Translations under genes and position numbers: made by a program
Shown here: positions 58,723 to 64,000 of the stretch, in pieces
How the letters are laid out: every line of letters begins with the position of its first letter
How positions within the stretch are numbered: the stretch's first letter is position 1
NCBI RefSeq assembly: GCF_009856445.1
Contig: NZ_WMFA01000001.1
Coordinates: 248,001-312,000, forward strand
Length of the DNA stretch: 64,000 bases
DNA from: Halobacillus litoralis
Lineage (GTDB): Bacteria; Bacillota; Bacilli; Bacillales; Halobacillaceae
Direction: 5' to 3'
The notes under the pieces: generated by a model
Seen by the model: only the letters and a program-made list of their open reading frames with translations
The model's database searches: none
What the model was told of the DNA's origin: nothing

Positions 58723-58750
58723 CATGGTTTTATTAAATAACATTACAATC

Positions 58751-58990
58751 TTGTAGAAGACTTGATTTTTAGAATTTTGTGGGTGTTTAGGGGCTCCGGA
58801 AAACGGTTCGCGCACTGTGGACTAGTAATGAGCCTCCTCAAGCTGTGTACTGATCCCGTATCCATGGCCGTTCAACTAGGCAGGGCTTTCTTTAAGAATA
58901 CGCGGTATTTGCTTATTGCGCTCACTCGGAAAGGGGGACAGTCCTGCAACCTCATCCACTCAACAAACATCTCGAAGTTGAGTCTTCAAG
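58751..58990. repeat. Interspersed element D (TIR-bounded, about 240 bp, internally deleted)
   Basis: Left end TTGTAGAAGACTTGATTTTT and right end CATCTCGAAGTTGAGTCTTC match the other termini with several changes. Its left block GGGGCTCCGG..AATGAGCCTCCTC and the centre CCCGTATCCATGGCCG, CAACTAG align with element A, but about half of A is missing. The remaining 59000-59224 holds no gene. Confidence 0.72.
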
Positions 58991-59224
58991 AACAAGGAGC
59001 TTATTTGGGAGGTAATAGAGTAAGGGTACTGTTGATAATGTGTATAAAATTGTGCATATGTGAATAAGAAGAGACATTAAGAGAAGGGATTACCACTTAT
59101 CCACATGTGTATAAACAATGACCTTTTTAAAAGATTAATCAATCCGATCTCATTAGGAATTATTGAGATTATGCAGTGTTACCATTAAGAATCTGTAAAA
59201 CTAACAAATTGTGATGGTAATCTA

Positions 59225-59253
59225 TTGACATCTGGTCGCTAAGGGTTAATAAT
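59225..59253 (+). promoter_or_regulatory. argC operon promoter
   Basis: TTGACA (59225-59230) is followed 17 bp later by AATAAT (59248-59253), with TAATAT overlapping; 51 bp before the argC start. Confidence 0.62.
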
Positions 59254-59267
59254 ATTGTAAATATACA

Positions 59268-59288
59268 GATGAAATAATAATTATACAT
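59268..59288 (+). promoter_or_regulatory. ARG box (ArgR operator) before argC
   Basis: GATGAAATAATAATTATACAT resembles the Bacillus ARG box (CATGAATAAAAATKCAAK). It lies between the promoter and the gene. ArgR repression by arginine is expected for this operon. Confidence 0.5.
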
Positions 59289-59303
59289 AGAGGTGGATTC
59301 AGA

Positions 59304-60341
59304 GTGAAAGCAGGGATCGTAGGCGCGACCGGGTACGGCGGGATTGAATTGCTCCGCTTATTAACAAATCATCCACAAGTAGAGGCGATAACCTTATATT
59401 CATCTTCCCAGGCTGGGGAGAAATTTGACGACATTTACCCTCAATTTCAAGGATCAGAATCCTATGTGTTACAAGATTTAGTGCCAGAGAAGATGAGGGA
59501 GGACTTGGACGTCGTTTTCTTAGCGACGCCGTCTGGGGTTTCAAGTAAATTGACACCTCAATTGCAGGGTGGCCATGCCATAGTCATAGACCTTTCTGGT
59601 GATTTAAGGATTAACGATCCCGAATCTTATGAGCAGTGGTATAAAAAAGAAGCAGCTCCTGAGGAAACGTTGGAGAAAGCCGTCTATGGTCTTCCCGAGT
59701 GGAATCAAGAGCGGATACAGGAAGCGGATCTTATAGCCAATCCTGGGTGTTATCCAACCGCGACATTACTTGGTTTGGGACCAGTAATCAAAGAAGGGTT
59801 GGCGAAGCCGGACTCCATCGTGATAGACGCCAAGTCAGGAGTCTCAGGGGCAGGGAAAAACCCAAATCCCATCACCCATTTTGCTCATGCCCAGGAAAAT
59901 TTTCAAATCTATAAAGTGAATCAACACCAGCACATTCCGGAAATTGAACAACAATTGTCCATTTGGGACGATCAAATGGGAGCTGTCACCTTTTCCACTC
60001 ATCTTGTTCCGATGACGAGAGGAATCATGGCGACCATTTATCTTCATCTAAAAGAAGAGATGAGTGAAGAAGATTTACGGCAGAAGTTTAAGAGCTATTA
60101 TGAGGCGCAGCCTTTCGTCAGGATCAGGGAGCCAGGTGGGTTTCCTTGCACGAAAGATGTGTACGGCTCTAATTACTGTGACATCGGCCTTACCATCGAT
60201 GCCCGGACAAAGCGGGTCACCATCGTAAGTGTCATTGATAATTTAATGAAGGGGGCAGCCAGCCAGGCGGTCCAAAATATGAATCTTGTATTCCAATATG
60301 AACAGAGAACAGGGCTTGCACCACTGCCTGTTTATCCTTAA
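59304..60341 (+). CDS. argC: N-acetyl-gamma-glutamyl-phosphate reductase
   Basis: 345 residues. The NADP loop GIVGATGYGGIELLRLL is at the N terminus, and the active-site Cys lies in LIANPGCYPTATLLGLGP. It reduces N-acetylglutamyl phosphate to the semialdehyde in arginine synthesis. It starts with GTG at 59304, 8 bp after GAGGTGG. First gene of argCJBD, which is then followed by carA, the order seen in B. subtilis. Confidence 0.96.
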   Translation: MKAGIVGATGYGGIELLRLLTNHPQVEAITLYSSSQAGEKFDDIYPQFQGSESYVLQDLVPEKMREDLDVVFLATPSGVSSKLTPQLQGGHAIVIDLSGDLRINDPESYEQWYKKEAAPEETLEKAVYGLPEWNQERIQEADLIANPGCYPTATLLGLGPVIKEGLAKPDSIVIDAKSGVSGAGKNPNPITHFAHAQENFQIYKVNQHQHIPEIEQQLSIWDDQMGAVTFSTHLVPMTRGIMATIYLHLKEEMSEEDLRQKFKSYYEAQPFVRIREPGGFPCTKDVYGSNYCDIGLTIDARTKRVTIVSVIDNLMKGAASQAVQNMNLVFQYEQRTGLAPLPVYP

Positions 60342-60361
60342 AGAAGAGAGGGAGAGATGGT

Positions 60362-61588
60362 TTGATACAAGCGAAGAACACACAAACAATCGAAAAAGTA
60401 GCGGATGGTTCCATTCTTACGCCGAAAGGGTACAAGGCAGGTGGAATTCATAGTGGATTAAGATACCGAAAAAAGGACTTCGCTCTGCTCATGAGTGACC
60501 GACCGGCTTCTGCAGCGGCTGTATACACTCAAAGCCATTTCCAGGCCCCTCCTCTAAAGGTGACGCAGGAAAGCATTGCGGAACAGGGGAAAATTCAAAG
60601 TGTCGTAATCAATAGTGCAGTCGCTAATGCATGCACAGGAGAAGAAGGGTTGGCTAATGCATACGAGATGCGCCGTATGATTGCAAAAAGGTTCGGGATG
60701 CCGGACGAATACGTAGCCGTAGCCTCTACGGGCGTCATAGGACAACAGCTTCCGATGGAAAAAATCGCTCACGGCTGCGAAAATGTAGAACCGACAGAAG
60801 CAGGGTATATAGATTTTCAGCAAGCGATCCTTACGACAGATACTTGTCAAAAGCACGCGTGCTACCAGGTACAGGTGGAAGGGAAAGTTGTCACCATCGG
60901 TGGAGCAGCAAAAGGCTCAGGGATGATTCATCCGAATATGGCGACCATGCTTGGTTTTATCACGACTGATGCCAACATCGAACCTGATGATTTAAAACGT
61001 GCATTAAGCCCATCTATTGATAATTCCTTCAATCAGATTACCGTTGATGGAGAGACTTCAACGAATGATATGGTACTGACGCTTGCGAATGGAGAAATAG
61101 ATCACGAACCACTGACAGAGGATCACCCGGATTGGGAAGCTTTTCAAACCGCTCTTCAACTTGTTTGTGAAGATCTTGCCAAACAAATCGCTAAAGATGG
61201 GGAAGGGGCTACCAAGCTGATTGAAGTCGAGGTCACTGGTGCCCGCACGAATGAAGAAGCGCGAGTCATCGGAAAGAAAGTGGTCGGTTCGAGCCTGGTG
61301 AAGACAGCTGTCTACGGGTTGGATGCCAACTGGGGAAGGATTGTTGGCGCCATCGGCCATAGTGATGCAGAAGTAGATCCGAATCAGTGTGATATCTACA
61401 TTGAAGATCAACTTGTATTCAGTAACGGCACACCGTGTCCATTTTCTGAAGAACAAGCAACCGAAGACCTTGACAATGAAAAAGTAAAAATGACCATCCA
61501 CCTTCATGAAGGAGATGGGGAAGGTACGGCGTGGGGGTGCGACTTGACTTATGACTATGTCAAAATCAATGCAAGTTACAGAACCTAA
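60362..61588 (+). CDS. argJ: Bifunctional ornithine acetyltransferase/N-acetylglutamate synthase
   Basis: 408 residues. ArgJ is made as one chain that cuts itself before the Thr in NMATMLG (near residue 199), giving two subunits. KGSGMIHPNMATMLGFITTD and DGETSTNDMV are typical. It moves the acetyl group from acetylornithine to glutamate. The start is a TTG at 60362, 7 bp after GGGAG; no ATG suits. It overlaps argB by 38 bp. Confidence 0.95.
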   Translation: MIQAKNTQTIEKVADGSILTPKGYKAGGIHSGLRYRKKDFALLMSDRPASAAAVYTQSHFQAPPLKVTQESIAEQGKIQSVVINSAVANACTGEEGLANAYEMRRMIAKRFGMPDEYVAVASTGVIGQQLPMEKIAHGCENVEPTEAGYIDFQQAILTTDTCQKHACYQVQVEGKVVTIGGAAKGSGMIHPNMATMLGFITTDANIEPDDLKRALSPSIDNSFNQITVDGETSTNDMVLTLANGEIDHEPLTEDHPDWEAFQTALQLVCEDLAKQIAKDGEGATKLIEVEVTGARTNEEARVIGKKVVGSSLVKTAVYGLDANWGRIVGAIGHSDAEVDPNQCDIYIEDQLVFSNGTPCPFSEEQATEDLDNEKVKMTIHLHEGDGEGTAWGCDLTYDYVKINASYRT

Positions 61589-62357
61589 ACCTCATATTGT
61601 CATAAAACTCGGTGGAAGTATGCTTGATCAACTCACTGCAGACTTTTACAGCAGCTTCCAAAACCTTAAGGAACACTATCAAATCATTATTGTTCATGGT
61701 GGAGGCCCTGCCATTACAAAGTTGCTGGAACAATTGAATATTGATGGTGAATTTTATGATGGATTACGAAAGACGCCTCCAGAGACGCTCGAGGTTGTAG
61801 AAATGGTTCTTGGGGGATCTGTGAATGGTAAGATTACAGGTCACCTGATGGAAAAGGGAATCCCAGCCGTTGGAGTGAAAGGGTCTGAAGCCGAGTTGCT
61901 GCAAGCCAATTATCTGGATAAAGAAAATCTCGGTCTTGTAGGAGAGGTAAGAGATGTGAATCCGGTGCTGCTTCATAAGCTTCTGGACGAAGGATACCTC
62001 CCAGTGGTTGCACCTTTTGGGAGGACCGATGATCATCAAACGGTGAATATTAACGCCGACGTGGCTGCAGGAGCTATTGCTACAGCTGTCGGTGCTGAAA
62101 AGCTTCTTTATGTTACGGATGTCCCAGGCATCCTCGTTGAAGGTGAAGTCCTGGCGTACACAACCCCCGAAGAAATCGACGGGATGATCGATCAAGGAAT
62201 TATCTATGGTGGAATGATCCCGAAAGTTCATTCTGCTACGGAGGCCTTATCCGAAGACTTAGAAGAAGTGCTAATTGTGAGTGGAGAGCAAGCCTTGATG
62301 GAAGGCGATTCATTGAATGGCACCTCCATTAGAGCAAAAAGAAAGGAGACGGTATAG
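61551..62357 (+). CDS. argB: N-acetylglutamate kinase
   Basis: 268 residues, amino acid kinase fold. The nucleotide loop is KLGGSMLD, the HGGGPAI loop is near residue 50, and the C-terminal part has [20 protein letters not shown] and GGMIPKV. It phosphorylates N-acetylglutamate, the second step. Three in-frame starts (61551, 61557, 61569) lie inside the end of argJ, and none has a strong site, so coupling to argJ is likely. It overlaps argD by 1 bp. Confidence 0.94.
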   Translation: MTMSKSMQVTEPKPHIVIKLGGSMLDQLTADFYSSFQNLKEHYQIIIVHGGGPAITKLLEQLNIDGEFYDGLRKTPPETLEVVEMVLGGSVNGKITGHLMEKGIPAVGVKGSEAELLQANYLDKENLGLVGEVRDVNPVLLHKLLDEGYLPVVAPFGRTDDHQTVNINADVAAGAIATAVGAEKLLYVTDVPGILVEGEVLAYTTPEEIDGMIDQGIIYGGMIPKVHSATEALSEDLEEVLIVSGEQALMEGDSLNGTSIRAKRKETV

Positions 62358-63517
62358 TGAGCTTATTTCCTACGTATAACCGCTTTCCTTTAACGATTGT
62401 ATCTGGAAAGGGTACGACAGTGACCGACGATCAAGGGAAAGAATATTTGGACTTTGTATCAGGGATTGCTGTATGTAATCTCGGTCATCGACCTCCAGAA
62501 GTTCAGAAAGCACTGGAAGAACAGTTGAATCAGGTATGGCATGTATCCAACTTGTACCAAATTCCCGTCCAGGAAGAGGCAGCGGAATTGTTGTGTGAAG
62601 CCTCTGGACTACCGTATGCTTTTTTCTGTAACAGCGGGGCAGAAGCGAATGAAGCGGCAATCAAACTTGCCCGTAAACATACAGGAAGAGAGAAAATCAT
62701 TACATTCAAGCAGTCTTTCCATGGACGGACCTTTGCTACGATGAGTGCAACAGGGCAGGAAAAGATTCATGATGGATTCGGTTCCCTGCTTCCGACGTTT
62801 GAATACTTCCCTTATAACGATGTGAAAAGTATAGAGGAAGTTCATGACGGTCATGTGGCTGCAATCATGGTCGAAGTCATCCAGGGAGAGGGTGGAGTCG
62901 TACCGGGAACCAAAGAATTTCTGAAGACTGTGGAAGATAAATGCCGGGAATTAGGTGCCCTTTTGATTATCGATGAAGTTCAAACCGGAATCGGGCGTAC
63001 AGGAAAAGCTTTCGCCTATCAACACCATGGACTGGACCCAGATATCGTGACAGCTGCTAAAGGATTAGGAAGTGGGTTCCCTGTCGGGGCTATGGTGGGG
63101 AAAGCTGAATTAAAAGATTCCTTCACTGCTGGATCTCACGGTTCTACGTTCGGTGGGAATCCGTTAGCTTCAGCAGCAGTGAAATCGACCCTTGAAAAAA
63201 TCTTTGTTTCTGATTTCCTCGCTTCTGTTACGGAGAAAGGGACGGTATTCAAAGATAAGCTTGAAGATTCATTGGCCCGATTTAAAAGTGTGAAAGAAGT
63301 ACGTGGAAAAGGTTTGATGTTAGGGATTTCCATATCCAGTGAAGCGATTCAAATCGTTCACTCATTAAGGGAAAAAGGACTTCTGGCTGTGGTAGCTGGT
63401 CCAAATGTTTTGAGGCTGCTCCCTCCATTAACCGTGGGATATGAGGAGATGGACCAGGCGGTCGCTTTAATTACCGAAGCCATCCAACAGCATGAAGATA
63501 GTTTGCAAAAAGCATAA
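62357..63517 (+). CDS. argD: Acetylornithine aminotransferase
   Basis: 386 residues, class III PLP aminotransferase. Key parts: [17 protein letters not shown] near residue 93, [12 protein letters not shown] near 208, and the PLP Lys in [14 protein letters not shown] near 235. It converts N-acetylglutamate semialdehyde to acetylornithine. The GTG start at 62357 overlaps the argB stop by one base and follows AAAGGAG by 8 bp. The gap to carA holds a weak hairpin near 63529-63563 and two ARG-box-like sites. Confidence 0.95.
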   Translation: MSLFPTYNRFPLTIVSGKGTTVTDDQGKEYLDFVSGIAVCNLGHRPPEVQKALEEQLNQVWHVSNLYQIPVQEEAAELLCEASGLPYAFFCNSGAEANEAAIKLARKHTGREKIITFKQSFHGRTFATMSATGQEKIHDGFGSLLPTFEYFPYNDVKSIEEVHDGHVAAIMVEVIQGEGGVVPGTKEFLKTVEDKCRELGALLIIDEVQTGIGRTGKAFAYQHHGLDPDIVTAAKGLGSGFPVGAMVGKAELKDSFTAGSHGSTFGGNPLASAAVKSTLEKIFVSDFLASVTEKGTVFKDKLEDSLARFKSVKEVRGKGLMLGISISSEAIQIVHSLREKGLLAVVAGPNVLRLLPPLTVGYEEMDQAVALITEAIQQHEDSLQKA

Positions 63518-63576
63518 AAAATGTATAGGCGGTGATGTTCACAGTGGTGTTCAGCACCGTCTTTCTCAAAAGTTTA

Positions 63577-63613
63577 ATGTATAAAAATACGTATTAAGTA
63601 ATAATTATTCATT
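63577..63613 (+). promoter_or_regulatory. Paired ARG boxes before carA
   Basis: ATGTATAAAAATACGTA (63577-63593) and AGTAATAATTATTCATT (63597-63613) both resemble ARG boxes; the second contains AATAATTATTCAT, close to the general ArgR consensus. Starts are 20 bp apart, two helical turns, so two ArgR sites could bind side by side. This supports arginine control of carA separately from argC. Confidence 0.6.
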
Positions 63614-63628
63614 TTATGGGGTGATGGA

Positions 63629-64000
63629 ATGAAAGGATATTTATGTTTACAAGACGGAACAACATTTGAAGGGAAGGCTTCACCTTCCTTTGACCACAGC
63701 GTCCAGGGGGAGGTCGTTTTTTTCACCGGCATGACAGGATACCAGGAAGTGCTGACCGATCCTTCTTATAAAGGGCAGATCGTTGTATTTACGTATCCAT
63801 TGATAGGAAATTACGGGGTCAACAATGAGGACGGAGAAAGCCGCGAAATCCAAGTGAGCGGGGTGGTCATGTATCAATGTGCAGAAATTCCTTCTCATTT
63901 TCAGTGCAAGAAGTCTTTAGGCACTTACTTGAACGAACAAAACATTCCATACATGACAGAGGTAGATACGAGAGAAGTGACCAAGGCCATTCGCTCAGAA
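63629..64000 (+). CDS. carA: Carbamoyl-phosphate synthase small subunit, N-terminal part (3' end outside window)
   Basis: 124 codons are present with no stop before the window ends. The fragment is the N-terminal domain of CarA: GYLCLQDGTTFEG, then VVFFTGMTGYQEVLTDPSYKGQIVVFTYPLIGNYGVN, the signature of the family, and YMTEVDTREVTKAIRSE. The glutaminase domain lies beyond. CarA releases ammonia from glutamine for carbamoyl phosphate. Placement after argCJBD behind ARG boxes suggests the arginine-specific enzyme rather than the pyrimidine one. Confidence 0.95.
   Translation, partial: MKGYLCLQDGTTFEGKASPSFDHSVQGEVVFFTGMTGYQEVLTDPSYKGQIVVFTYPLIGNYGVNNEDGESREIQVSGVVMYQCAEIPSHFQCKKSLGTYLNEQNIPYMTEVDTREVTKAIRSE

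Overview
The window looks like chromosome of a moderately halophilic, spore-forming Bacillaceae bacterium, closest in feel to Halobacillus. This is an inference from gene content and motif style: Gram-positive Shine-Dalgarno sites, an LtaS-type synthase, a Ger germinant receptor, YkoU/YkoV-type LigD and Ku, a B. subtilis yrk-like sulfur operon and ectoine-degradation genes. I see no rRNA, tRNA, CRISPR array, transposase or prophage.

Layout. 1-2.2 kb: end of a ba3-type cytochrome oxidase operon (cbaB fragment, cbaA and a 29-residue one-helix protein). 2.2-5 kb: bioY under a BirA-type operator, then an LtaS-family synthase. 5.3-10.8 kb: a complete per/polysulfide operon read leftward (cstR, DsrE-like, rhodanese, TusA-rhodanese, rhodanese-MBL, TusA, TauE) with the CstR-type operator inside its promoter; a second copy of the operator lies by a DUF302 gene. 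10.9-17 kb: a HAD phosphatase, an exact 21-bp-period repeat, and a fatty-acid beta-oxidation operon behind a cre site. 17-20.6 kb: LigD and Ku (NHEJ), then a Fic/VbhA-type toxin-antitoxin pair. 20.9-36.5 kb: a split locus that looks like ectoine/hydroxyectoine catabolism (EutB-like, PucR regulator; then threonine-synthase-like, DoeA, EutC-like, a gamma-lyase-family enzyme, M20 deacetylase, homoserine dehydrogenase, aldehyde dehydrogenase). In its middle sits a thiamine salvage operon (thiW, tenA, thiD, thiM, thiE) with two TPP riboswitches that appear to use different control modes. 36.5-48 kb: small conserved proteins, a CAP-domain lipoprotein, an SGNH hydrolase, an HxlR regulator opposite a heterodimeric ABC exporter, a vanadium-haloperoxidase-like protein, a cupredoxin and a LysE-type exporter. 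48-52 kb: a MalA/MalP-like alpha-glucoside PTS operon with a divergent GntR regulator. 52-56 kb: a four-gene ger operon (A-C-D-B) behind a sigma-G-like promoter. 56.3-58.7 kb: a decayed sugar ABC permease, a GNAT protein and an IucD/SidA-type N-hydroxylase. 59.3-64 kb: argCJBD and the start of carA, with ARG-box-like sites.

The most unusual structure is a family of four interspersed elements (36.8, 45.5, 47.3 and 58.75 kb; 240-535 bp). They share terminal inverted repeats around a TTTCGAGACTTT core and contain two diverged GC-rich blocks in opposite orientation. They carry no plausible gene. Two of them flank the cupredoxin-LysE pair as direct repeats. Other points of interest are the ectoine locus without a recognisable diaminobutyrate aminotransferase, a possible AUU start in the eutC-like gene, and the CstR operator placed to control two divergent promoters. 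All calls come from reading the sequence; no database search was run.
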